Positions 27,865-35,650 of a stretch of 64,000 nt of DNA are shown piece after piece. Position 1 is the first letter of the stretch. Each line of letters opens with the position of its first letter. Source of the DNA: Pseudorhodoplanes sp. (GTDB lineage Bacteria > Pseudomonadota > Alphaproteobacteria > Rhizobiales > Xanthobacteraceae). The notes below the pieces were generated by a model. The model saw only the letters and a program-made list of their open reading frames with translations, had not been told where the DNA came from and did not search any database. Both the position numbers and the translations under genes were made by a program. Location of the stretch: assembly GCA_032027085.1 (NCBI GenBank), contig JAVSMS010000001.1:758285-822284 (forward strand). Direction: 5' to 3'.

Positions 27865-28899
27865 ATGCGAATTCGGCTTAAATTCCTTTGTGAGGACGTT
27901 GACCGCCACGGCAACGTGCGCCGCTATGTGCGCTTGCCTGGCCGCAAGAAGGTCCGCCTGCGCGCTTATCCCGGCAGCGAAGAATTCATGAGCGAGTATC
28001 ACGCCGCACTCGCCGATAAGGTTGAAGCGCCGCGTCAAGCGCGCGTGATGGCGCGCGGTTCATTCGGTTACGTCTGCCGAGCTTATTATGCCAGTGCCGC
28101 ATTCAAAGCCTTGGACGGTAGTACCCAGAGTTGGCGGCGGCGCACGCTGGACGAAATCTGCGAGAAAAAGGGTAGCCATCCGATCGCCATGATGCAGCCG
28201 CGTCATGTGCGCGCATTGCGCGATGAAAAGGCGAACACGCCGGGCGCAGCGAACATGCGGGTTAAGGCGTTGCGCGCGCTGTTTCGTTGGGCTGTCGAGG
28301 CGGACGAGGCGCCACATGATCCTGCACGCGAAGTGCAATTGACCCGCTATGTCACCAAGGGGCATCACTCATGGTCGCTTGAGGAGGTAGAAGCCTTCGA
28401 GGCCAAACATCCGGTCGGAACCAAAGCCCGACTGGCGATGGCAATCATGCTTTACACCGCTTGCCGGCGAGAGGATGCCGTTCGCCTTGGCCCTCAACAC
28501 ATACGCAACGGCCGCTTGCACTACGTTCAAGCGAAAAACGAACATCGCAGCCCGGTGACACTGGATATTCCCGTTCACCCTGATCTTGCGGATGTTATCG
28601 ACGCGACACCCTCAAGCCATCTAACGTTTCTGGTGACGGAATATGGGAAGCCATTTTCGGCTGCGGGTTTCGGAAACAAATTCCGCGAATGGTGTAATAA
28701 GGCCAATTTGCCTTACTGCTCAGCGCACGGCTTGCGCAAAGCCGCCGCCTCACGTCTCGCCGAGCGCGGCGCAACCCCTCACGAGATCATGGCAATTACC
28801 GGGCATCGCTCACTTGAAGAGGTCGAGCGGTATACGCGGGGTGCACAAAAAGCCCGGCTAGCAGATTCAGCGATGAAAAAAATGCGCCGACATGATTGA
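27865..28899 (+). CDS. tyrosine recombinase (integrase) of the element
   Basis: About 344 aa from ATG 27865 (GTG 27844 is an alternative that overlaps the regulator gene). The catalytic residues are visible: Arg in ACRREDAVRLG, His-x-x-Arg in SAHGLRKAA, His in TGHRS and the nucleophile Tyr in VERYTRGAQK. The N-terminal part (MRIRLKFLCEDVDRHGNVRRYVRLPGRKKVRLR) is the arm/core-binding region. Lies 1.2 kb from the right att core. Confidence 0.92.
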   Translation: MRIRLKFLCEDVDRHGNVRRYVRLPGRKKVRLRAYPGSEEFMSEYHAALADKVEAPRQARVMARGSFGYVCRAYYASAAFKALDGSTQSWRRRTLDEICEKKGSHPIAMMQPRHVRALRDEKANTPGAANMRVKALRALFRWAVEADEAPHDPAREVQLTRYVTKGHHSWSLEEVEAFEAKHPVGTKARLAMAIMLYTACRREDAVRLGPQHIRNGRLHYVQAKNEHRSPVTLDIPVHPDLADVIDATPSSHLTFLVTEYGKPFSAAGFGNKFREWCNKANLPYCSAHGLRKAAASRLAERGATPHEIMAITGHRSLEEVERYTRGAQKARLADSAMKKMRRHD

Positions 28900-28916
28900 C
28901 CACTAAGATTTCAAAA

Positions 28917-29969
28917 ATGACCGCTCATCTCGTTCCGGCAAAAGTTCGAACCATGGATGTGTTCCAACACATCGACATGGGATTCATTAATCGTAGACTT
29001 TGCTTGACTGCGCTTCCACAAGCATTGCGCTATGAGTTCATATCGAAATCACGCGACGATTCGAACCATCTTGATCGCCTCTGGAATGATCATTTTCTTG
29101 TAACGCTGCTTCTGGATGTGTGCGATGCGTCGCATGCTCCGACACTCCTTGAGGCGCTACAAATGGGTCATCCCAGATGCGTGTTTCGGAGCACCGAACG
29201 ACTGGCACCCTGCCCTGAAATATATAGCGCTGATCGTGTGAGTCACGATGTTTTACTCGACATCGATTTTGGAAAGCCGGTGCGCATCTCCTATCACACA
29301 AAACATCTAGTGAGCGACACGGGCAAAATGACATTGTCGGAAGGCGCCCCCGAGGGGTACGTCGAGTCGATGGTTGGTATTCTCCACGATCGCCCGAAGC
29401 AATTCACAATTGAGCCGCTCGTGATCGGCGCACCTTGGCTGGAGCATCCGCGAAATCAAGACGGATCGGAGTTGGTTTGGTTCGGTCGCGACTTTGGCGA
29501 ATTATTGCCAGAAGATATTGAGCAATTTTCGAAACTCGCGGACATTAAGGTCGGCTCGCCGGATGAATGGATGAGCGTAATGAAAAACCTTCCCGAAGAG
29601 GATGTGAAGAAGGCATTTGCTGCCCTACTCGGCGAGCCATTCAAGAAAGATTGGGGCGGAGAATCGAACGATCATTTTTCAAGTAACGTTACTGTCGCGG
29701 GTCGTCGGCGGACCGCCGCCTTCATGTTCAAAGGGCCGGCCGTTTTTCGTGAAATGACTATGGATATGTGCGGAAAGCGCGCCGATCAGATTTATCGACT
29801 AACTAACTCTGGCGCGGATATTTCAATTGTACAGCATGCGCATCTGATCGGTGAGGCCGTCCGAGCAACACTACGTAGCCTCACGGTATATCCGGGGCGG
29901 CCACGAAAATATTGTTTGATTGATGGTCAGGCCACCTATCGCATCCTAAAGGCTTACGGCTCAATTTAG
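28917..29969 (+). CDS. unknown cargo protein between integrase and att
   Basis: About 350 aa from ATG 28917; TTG 28896, overlapping the integrase stop, is possible. Lower GC than its neighbours. The C-terminal 110 residues (HFSSNVTVAGRRRTAAFMFKGPAVFREMTMDMCGKRADQIYRL, then SIVQHAHLIGEAVRATLRSL and KYCLIDGQATYRILKAYG) have the alternating strand pattern of a PD-(D/E)xK nuclease-like fold, with a D/H-rich start and KRADQI. I recall similar proteins in islands but know no function. Genes in this slot of satellites are often anti-phage cargo. Confidence 0.6.
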   Translation: MTAHLVPAKVRTMDVFQHIDMGFINRRLCLTALPQALRYEFISKSRDDSNHLDRLWNDHFLVTLLLDVCDASHAPTLLEALQMGHPRCVFRSTERLAPCPEIYSADRVSHDVLLDIDFGKPVRISYHTKHLVSDTGKMTLSEGAPEGYVESMVGILHDRPKQFTIEPLVIGAPWLEHPRNQDGSELVWFGRDFGELLPEDIEQFSKLADIKVGSPDEWMSVMKNLPEEDVKKAFAALLGEPFKKDWGGESNDHFSSNVTVAGRRRTAAFMFKGPAVFREMTMDMCGKRADQIYRLTNSGADISIVQHAHLIGEAVRATLRSLTVYPGRPRKYCLIDGQATYRILKAYGSI

Positions 29970-30003
29970 GAATTCACACGGAGACCATTTGTCGAACGGA
30001 TCA

Positions 30004-30030
30004 TGTCCCACTCTGTATAGCGGTGGGACA
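30004..30030. repeat. inverted GTGGGACA pair inside right att
   Basis: TGTCCCAC at 30004-30011 and GTGGGACA at 30023-30030, mirroring the pair at 16501-16556. Sits 45 bp inside the right att core. Confidence 0.55.
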
Positions 30031-30074
30031 AAAGCCCGAAAAACCACAATGCCATCAATGTGGCTTAACTTGAA

Positions 30075-30091
30075 TGGCGCTCCCTAGGGGA
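30075..30091. repeat. right attachment-site core (attR)
   Basis: Second copy of TGGCGCTCCCTAGGGGA. Here it continues into AATCGAACCCCTG, completing a T-arm on the minus strand, so the tRNA-like side of the junction is the right one. Confidence 0.75.
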
Positions 30092-30103
30092 ATCGAACCC
30101 CTG
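30075..30103 (-). pseudogene. tRNA 3'-end remnant
   Basis: On the minus strand this reads CAGGGGTTCGATTCCCCT followed by AGGGAGC, G and CCA: a complete T-stem/loop, 3' acceptor strand, discriminator and CCA. The matching 5' acceptor (GCTCCCT) is not found in the next 100 bases, so only the 3' end is present. It marks an integration target. Confidence 0.65.
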
Positions 30104-30273
30104 TTTCAGCCTTGAGAGAAATCTTTTCGGTCGTCGGCGAACGTCGACGAACGTCTGCAAACGTTGATTTTATTGATGTTTTTCGCTAGTCTGCCTTCAG
30201 CGTTCGCCGATGTTCTGCAACATCTTTTCCGTACAGTTTCCGTACGCGGCGCCGCCTCTAGGAACGAAATCAC

Positions 30274-31569
30274 GTGGCCCGCGCCGTCCGCAACGCCAAA
30301 ATCGATAGCCGTTCTGCGCGCGCTCGCTTGCCAGCGCGGCGCGAGCCTTACTGGACGGTTATTTCGGCCGGCTGTGCCCTTGGCTACCGCCGTGGTGCGT
30401 ACGGTGGCACTTGGGTGGCAAGACTGCGCGACGAAACCGGAAAACAGCACTACGAAGCCCTAGGAGCCGCGGACGACGCCCGCGACCCGGACAACCTCAC
30501 TGTCTTCTCCTTTCCACAGGCCCAAGCACTTGCCCAGGCATTTTTTGAGCGGCGCGCTCGCGAGCTCGCCGGCGATATGGCTCCCCTGATCGGTCCGTTT
30601 GTCGTTGCCGATGCGATCGACCGCTATGCCGAATACTACAATCGCCGCGGCGGTAAAGAGCCCGAAAAGATTGCCAGCGTCGCCAAGAACTACATTTTGG
30701 ACGAGCTCGGCAGCATACCGGTCGCCAAGCTCACCAAAGGCCGCATCGAGAAGTGGCTGCAAGACATCGCCAGTTCCCCGGCTCGGGTTCGCACCTCAGC
30801 GGGGAAGCCGCAAAGATTCCGCTCGCCTGCAAAGACGCGTGATGGTCAGCGACAGCGACAAGCAACCGCCAACCGGGTCCTCACGATCCTGAAGGCTGCG
30901 CTCAATCATGCCTACCACGAAGGGTTGGTGGCGCACGATGATGCTTGGCGACGGGTGAAAGCGTTTCGCGGCGTGGACACATCACGCGTCCAATACCTGA
31001 CTGACGAAGAATGCCGTCGGCTGGTCAATGCATGCGAGCCAGATTTCCGCAAGCTGGTTATCGCAGCTTTGATGACAGGTTGCCGATATGGCGAATTGAT
31101 TGCCCTCAACGTCGATGACTTCAATGCAGACGTGGGCAGTATTCGCATTAGGTATAGCAAGAGCGGAAAGCCACGGCATGTTGTGCTCGCAGACGAAGGC
31201 CTTGCTTTCTTTCGGCAGGAGACTGCGGGCCGAACGAGTGCAGATCTCTTGTTCAGGAAAACCAATGGGCGTGGCTGGAAACGAGCAGAACAGCAGCGAC
31301 CGTTTCTTGCGGCCTGTGGAGTCGCATCATTAAAGTCGGTCCGCTTTCACGGTCTAAGGCACACTTATGCGTCTCGCCTCGTCATGAACGGCGCGCCGCT
31401 TGCCGTCGTGGCAGCGCAACTCGGTCATGCTGACACGCGAATGGTCGAAAAGCACTATGGACATCTAACGCCGAGCTATATCGCGGACACTGTTCGCGCT
31501 GCATATGGGCGCATCGGGATTGGCCAATCGGTTAACGTGGTGCCGTTCAAAGCAACCGGCACTAGCTGA
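30274..31569 (+). CDS. second tyrosine integrase
   Basis: A 431-aa site-specific recombinase starting GTG 30274. N-terminal arm domain (ARREPYWTVISAGCALGYRRG...GTWVARLRDETGK), core-binding region 100-240, and catalytic domain with Arg in GCRYGELIAL, HGLRH, HADTRMVEKHYGH carrying His and Tyr. It sits 170 bp from the tRNA remnant but outside the first element, so it belongs to a separate, older element of which little else is recognisable nearby. Confidence 0.93.
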   Translation: MARAVRNAKIDSRSARARLPARREPYWTVISAGCALGYRRGAYGGTWVARLRDETGKQHYEALGAADDARDPDNLTVFSFPQAQALAQAFFERRARELAGDMAPLIGPFVVADAIDRYAEYYNRRGGKEPEKIASVAKNYILDELGSIPVAKLTKGRIEKWLQDIASSPARVRTSAGKPQRFRSPAKTRDGQRQRQATANRVLTILKAALNHAYHEGLVAHDDAWRRVKAFRGVDTSRVQYLTDEECRRLVNACEPDFRKLVIAALMTGCRYGELIALNVDDFNADVGSIRIRYSKSGKPRHVVLADEGLAFFRQETAGRTSADLLFRKTNGRGWKRAEQQRPFLAACGVASLKSVRFHGLRHTYASRLVMNGAPLAVVAAQLGHADTRMVEKHYGHLTPSYIADTVRAAYGRIGIGQSVNVVPFKATGTS

Positions 31570-32001
31570 ATGGTTGGTAACCTGCAAGCGGTCCCCGGCG
31601 TACAATGCCAAGCGCAATAATCGGCATCGATTAAGCTGCGTTTCGAGATCGGACGCAGGGGTAATTTGTTTGATTCGCAATGAAACGATGGGCCAAGTAG
31701 TCGAGCCAACCGCAACTTCCAATCCAGGAGACTGAGCAGTCGGCCAGCAAAGCGCAGTGACCTTTTTGTGTCGGGTGAGTATAAGTTTGGTTCTCTATGC
31801 GCCTGTGCAATGACAGAAGCCTGACTCAGATTTTTGCAATTTCCAGTAGGCGCACCATGAGATGCCGAGAACGCAAAACGCGCGGTGCAAATGAACCGCG
31901 CGTTTGCTCAACTTCCTGACTTTGGATGCAGGCGACCCAGCAGCACCGCACGAGTCGCCGCGCACACTCGGCCGCACTCGCTTCCGCCAAACCATCCAGG
32001 C
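31570..32001. other. non-coding stretch with IS relic
   Basis: No credible gene. The first 120 bases are unremarkable; 31698-31840 is a degenerate copy of sequence also found at 61601-61765; the rest shows nothing. Confidence 0.6.
31698..31840. repeat. IS-end relic, copy 1
   Basis: Shares AGTCGAGCC, CAGTCGGCCAGCA, TGTCGGGTGA and GCCTGACTCAGATTTTT in the same order with 61601-61765. The short repeated ATAAGT/GCCTGACTCAG units look like the multiple terminal repeats of IS21-type elements; shorter and more eroded than copy 2. Confidence 0.6.
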
Positions 32002-32652
32002 TCACCATCTTCCTCCGTCGCGTATTCCGAGATGCGCCTTGCCTTCGGAGCTCATCATCTCCGGCGTCCAGCGGGGCTCGTAGGTGAGCGTTACCTCGAC
32101 GAACTTAACCCCCGGCACGTCACTCGCCGCGTCGCCTGCACCCCGTTTCAGATAGTTCGTCGCCGGGCATCCCGGCGTCGTGGTGGTCATGGTGATACGG
32201 ACAATGCCGTCCTCTTCCATGACCACATTATAGACGAGGCCCAGATCGACGATGTTGCAGCCAAGTTCCGGATCGATCACCCGGCGCAGCGCATCTCTGA
32301 TGCGCTCGACCACAACGGCCTGATCATCGTCAGGCAAGGATGCAGGTGACAACCCTTCTGCGGGAGCACTCTGGCGCAGAATCGGCGCACCGGACATGAA
32401 ATGCTCCATGATCGCTCCGAAGATCGCCGGCTTGAGGTGCTGCCAGTCGCCGTCCGACTTGGTTATTGTGATTGAATCCTTGCCAAGCGAGACGGACGCA
32501 ATGCCCGAGATGGCAAAGAGCCGTTCAGCGAGCGGCGAGACTGCAGCTTCCATCCGGCCGGGCAGTTCGACGGTACCCGCGGAGAGAACCTGGCGGTCAG
32601 GCAGGAACTTCAAGCGGGCTGGATCCGCTGTCGCTTCGGTCTGAATGAACAT
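32002..32652 (-). CDS. Nfu N-terminal domain fused to MIP18/SufT-like domain
   Basis: A 216-aa two-domain protein. Residues 1-90 match the Nfu_N scaffold-type domain (MFIQTEATADPARLKFLPDR, FAISGIASVSLGKDSITI). Residues 110-200 match the MIP18/PaaD/SufT family (VVERIRDALRRVIDPELGCNIVDLGLVYNV, TTTTPGCPATNYL with its reactive Cys). The CxxC NifU C-terminal cluster domain of true Nfu is absent. Likely helps Fe-S cluster assembly or repair in the cytosol. Part of the minus-strand group downstream of the DUF1127-DUF2249 genes, 159 bp away. Confidence 0.8.
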   Translation of the reverse strand: MFIQTEATADPARLKFLPDRQVLSAGTVELPGRMEAAVSPLAERLFAISGIASVSLGKDSITITKSDGDWQHLKPAIFGAIMEHFMSGAPILRQSAPAEGLSPASLPDDDQAVVVERIRDALRRVIDPELGCNIVDLGLVYNVVMEEDGIVRITMTTTTPGCPATNYLKRGAGDAASDVPGVKFVEVTLTYEPRWTPEMMSSEGKAHLGIRDGGRW

Positions 32653-32811
32653 GGCTCACACGATCCCTGCTGAATACGGACACGGCAGCGGGCCTGACGG
32701 AGCGCCGCGGCAAAATTGGATGTCGTCCATCAGAAGAGTGAACGACAAACATCACAACCCCCTGGAGGCTCGCCCTGATACTCAAATCGACTCGAGATCC
32801 GGAGAATGAAC

Positions 32812-33072
32812 TCAGGCAGCCTTCGCAAGCTTGCCGATTTCGACCCGCCAGACTTCTGGTCCGCGTTCGAGATAGGTCCAGGAGAACTGCTTCGGATATT
32901 CCGCTTCGAGCTGATAGTAGAGCGGCTTCGGGTCGTGATCGTTGACAAGTATAAATGAGGCGCCACCCGTCAGCTCATTGACAAGCTCGAAGATTTTTGC
33001 GTGGCGCTGTGCAGGCACGAGGCTGCGCACGTCAACCACGTTGGCGGCGGACACATTGGTGGCGTTTGTCAT
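32812..33072 (-). CDS. DUF2249 domain protein
   Basis: An 86-aa protein matching DUF2249: VDVRSLVPAQRHAKIFELVNEL, FILVNDHDPKPLYYQLEAEYPKQFSWTYLERGPEVWRVEI. The DHDP...L..QL..E and GP..WRV motifs are the family core, a TusA-like small fold often found with nitrogen-oxide genes. It overlaps the upstream DUF1127 gene by 4 nt. Confidence 0.88.
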   Translation of the reverse strand: MTNATNVSAANVVDVRSLVPAQRHAKIFELVNELTGGASFILVNDHDPKPLYYQLEAEYPKQFSWTYLERGPEVWRVEIGKLAKAA

Positions 33073-33455
33073 GAAAAAGCTCCTTGCTCACTGCTGGGTT
33101 GATCCGAAACGCCTGGCGGCGGCGACAGCTTTTGCCTGCCGTTAAGATTGGGATCAGCGACATGCTGACCTTTGGCGTATCTACCTGCGATCACGGCGGA
33201 AATATCAGCGCGGCCGATGCCGAGCTCGGCGAGCTCCCGGTCGGTCATGCCGACCAGTTCGTCGTAGAGCTGTGACATTCGACGGGCCTCGGCAATTCCT
33301 TCGGCGAGCGCCTTGCCCCAATGACCGACCGTGTTTCTGGCGCCATCTAACGCCAAGCTGAAACGGGACCGGCGTTGCCGCGCGACCGGTGGGGATGCGT
33401 TCGCCGGGGATACGCTCGCGCAACTTTCGAATGAGAGTGCCTTGTTCATGATCAT
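33069..33455 (-). CDS. DUF1127 domain protein
   Basis: About 128 aa from ATG 33455. A DUF1127 motif lies at roughly residues 60-90 (YDELVGMTDRELAELGIGRADISAVIAG), flanked by a basic N-terminal part and a disordered C-terminal tail, longer than the usual 45-70 aa family members. Small DUF1127 proteins act in RNA turnover and phosphate or stress control in alphaproteobacteria. It is first in the minus-strand operon and its promoter region holds the 33498-33524 palindrome. Confidence 0.75.
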   Translation of the reverse strand: MIMNKALSFESCASVSPANASPPVARQRRSRFSLALDGARNTVGHWGKALAEGIAEARRMSQLYDELVGMTDRELAELGIGRADISAVIAGRYAKGQHVADPNLNGRQKLSPPPGVSDQPSSEQGAFS

Positions 33456-33497
33456 CACCCCAGCACCTGTGGGAACGGTGCTGGTACTGTCTCCCTT

Positions 33498-33524
33498 AAA
33501 AGATATATTGTCAATATATCTTTT
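33498..33524. promoter_or_regulatory. perfect palindrome, NsrR/Rrf2-like operator
   Basis: AAAAGATATATTG and CAATATATCTTTT, 13-bp arms around a single T. It lies between the divergent DUF1127-DUF2249 operon and the 281-aa DUF2249 gene (52 bp before its ATG). The AAGATATATT-N-type core resembles predicted NsrR sites (AAGATGnATTT inverted), so nitric-oxide control of both sides is plausible. Confidence 0.65.
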
Positions 33525-33575
33525 TGGATCTATGTGTCTAAAGAGAGCGCGACTGGCAATATTCAGGAATTCGAA

Positions 33576-34421
33576 ATGGAGAGCGCGATGCTGATTCAGC
33601 CCGGCGAATATGCGATCGCCCCGACCCTTAGTGTTGCAACCCGCGAGCCCACGGATATGGTGGATGGTGCCGCTATTAAAGTCCGCAGCATCGGAAATTT
33701 GCTCAAGCGACAGGACGCCTCACCGGATAGGGAGATCGTGGCCGATGATATAGCCAGTGCCAGCGGACATGTCTTTCCATGCACGGCAAACGATCTGCCT
33801 GGAGTCGACCTTGGCGATCTTGTGCAACGATTGGTCGCAGCGTTTCGCCGGCATCCGCATATCAGCAACGTGATGACTCACATTAGCGGCGCGAAATGGG
33901 AGCGGATCGAACAAGCTCTTCGGGCCATTCTCGATCCCTCCGCCACACAAAACGATCTTGCGCCGCTCGCTCGAAATATTGTTGAGCTGATGTGGGCTGA
34001 GCGCGGCGTCACGGGGCGGATCCTAAAGCCCTATTTGCATGAACTGTTTGCCGGCATCCTGCCGCGGCCGGTTGCCGACCGCCTTTTGGGCCACATCGCC
34101 GACTTGTGCGGACGCCAAGCTCCGCTTCCCAGCCATCGTAGGGGGGCGCGGGTGACCGAAAGGACTCCGATTACAAACGAACGCTTGGTCGATGTACGCG
34201 AGATCAAGCCGCGCGTCCGCCATACGGTGATTTTCCAGCTCTTTGAGCGCCTCGACGAGACAAACTCGCTTCAGCTTATTACCGATCATGATCCACGACC
34301 CTTGCACCTCCAGCTTGAGGCGCAGCACGGCAGCCATTGCGAGTGGATTTATCTTGAACAAGGCCCGGACGTCTGGCGCGTCCGGCTGCACCGTCGAGAT
34401 CGCGCGGAGGTCAGATCGTGA
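33576..34421 (+). CDS. two-domain protein with C-terminal DUF2249
   Basis: About 281 aa. ATG 33576 has AGGAA 6 nt upstream; GTG 33534 is less likely. The N-terminal 170 residues are helical and unassigned; the last 75 (VDVREIKPRVRHTVIFQLFERL, LITDHDPRPLHLQLEAQHGSHCEWIYLEQGPDVWRVRL) are a DUF2249 domain like the small divergent gene's. It probably works with that protein in the same stress or respiration response. Confidence 0.8.
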   Translation: MESAMLIQPGEYAIAPTLSVATREPTDMVDGAAIKVRSIGNLLKRQDASPDREIVADDIASASGHVFPCTANDLPGVDLGDLVQRLVAAFRRHPHISNVMTHISGAKWERIEQALRAILDPSATQNDLAPLARNIVELMWAERGVTGRILKPYLHELFAGILPRPVADRLLGHIADLCGRQAPLPSHRRGARVTERTPITNERLVDVREIKPRVRHTVIFQLFERLDETNSLQLITDHDPRPLHLQLEAQHGSHCEWIYLEQGPDVWRVRLHRRDRAEVRS

Positions 34422-34529
34422 CCGGTGCGTAAATTATCTTGAGAACACTGTCATGAGGGCTCGCAGGATCATCGCGAGTGAGGTGCGCGAGCGCCACCAC
34501 CGGGACTGGCTGGGCGACAGGAGGATAGG

Positions 34530-34808
34530 ATGGGTACTTCAGACAATGGCGTGCACAGTAACAGGAATGGAATTTTCAATGCGATCCAGCCAGCCTACGA
34601 ACGCGAATGGATAGATCACGCGCTATTGATTCAAGCCGATTATGAACGATGCCATCCGGAGGACACGTTCACGGATCTCCTGCACCGTGCGCGGTTCACC
34701 AAGGAAGACAAAGGGCTTCTCCGCCATTGGATGACCGTCGCAGCGCGGCGGGCGAATGCAACGCGATCCCAGCAGACGGTCGCAGACTCATGCCGTACGG
34801 CGGCATGA
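34530..34808 (+). CDS. small conserved hypothetical protein
   Basis: A 92-aa protein with AGGAGG upstream of its ATG. A central stretch (WIDHALLIQADYERCHPEDTFTDLLHRARFTKEDKGLLRHWMTVAARRA) looks like a conserved all-helical family that I associate with alphaproteobacterial gene clusters of this kind. No enzymatic motif. Same strand as, and 108 bp after, the DUF2249 gene. Confidence 0.6.
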   Translation: MGTSDNGVHSNRNGIFNAIQPAYEREWIDHALLIQADYERCHPEDTFTDLLHRARFTKEDKGLLRHWMTVAARRANATRSQQTVADSCRTAA

Positions 34809-35650
34809 GAGGGCAATTCATACATTCCGAGAAGGCGACGAGGTGCGCCGTGCCGCGCAGACCCGCCATTGCCCCTCATTTCACACTGAGACTTTTCGAA
34901 TTGAGCCTTGCCGGAGCCGTCACAAGAACCGGATCTGCACGCTCGCTCGTCGATTTTGAGGTAAATGGAAGGCACGATAGAGGCCGCGTCGGTCTTCTCG
35001 GCCGGGGTAGAAGCAAGCGACGCATACGAACCTCACAAGATCGGACACGCACGTCTCCGGGCGCGGCTTCTTTGCGCAACAGATTTCGCATAAGCGAAGC
35101 TCTGCCGAATCTCGTGCAACAGTAGGCCACGTCGACAGTAGCGAGCCATAACGCCCCTCCAAAATCCTTGCGGCGAGAAGAACGCGCCTGAGTGTTCTTC
35201 GGACAATAACCAGGCGAGACGCATGTCAATTCGCTTTACAAAGCAGATATTATAGTGAAATATCACGATCGAATGGATATGCTGGATCATTCAGTTCCAC
35301 GATTCGAAACGCGCCGTGGCGATATAATGACAACCCCAAGTCACCATCGCTGGCTAGACTGGGGGAAACGCTGGCGCTGTGGCACAGCACATTGCCGAGT
35401 TGAAAGTGTTGGGGGTGAAATCACCCCGCGCGCACCTTTGATCCATACATCTCATCTTCACGAGTGACCTGCCGCGTCGCGGATCGAACTGCAGGGACGA
35501 CACATCAGCGTCAGAATTCTGGAAAACCTTCATGGCCCTTCAAGTCCGGTATCGGCTGTACTCTCCACGACGCGGGTCAGTGCAAACCGCACTGGCGCCC
35601 GAATCATCACATCGCCCTCTGAGACAACGCCAAACAGAATGGAGTTTGCC
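34809..35650. other. 842-bp stretch without a credible gene
   Basis: Open frames here lack family features or ribosome sites. Near 35246-35266 an A/T-rich patch holds nested inverted repeats (GATATT...AATATC and GTGA-N4-TCAC), a possible operator or promoter for the TctC gene 385 bp downstream. Otherwise nothing seen. Confidence 0.5.

Larger units (their letters stand above)
16447..30091. mobile_element. integrated satellite-like genetic element (13.6 kb)
   Basis: Bounded by a 17-bp direct repeat and internally flanked by GTGGGACA inverted pairs. Contents in order: helicase/primase, iteron region, a gene split by IS66, DUF3800 pair, RES-like gene, three unknown genes, protease-capsid fusion, AlpA-like regulator, tyrosine integrase, unknown cargo gene. 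Capsid and replication functions are present, but no terminase, portal, tail or lysis gene is seen, so it may depend on a helper phage, as satellites do. Gene-poor gaps carry terminators rather than phage late genes. Confidence 0.75.

Noticed and set aside
30075..30170. Complete tRNA or tmRNA gene at the right att
   Set aside because: The 3' T-arm and acceptor strand are clear, but no pairing 5' acceptor or proper anticodon arm is found within 100 bases.
35380..35395. Possible sigma-54 promoter TGGCAC...TTGC upstream of the TctC gene
   Set aside because: Spacing between the GG and GC doublets is one base too long for a -24/-12 promoter, and no activator gene or site was seen nearby.
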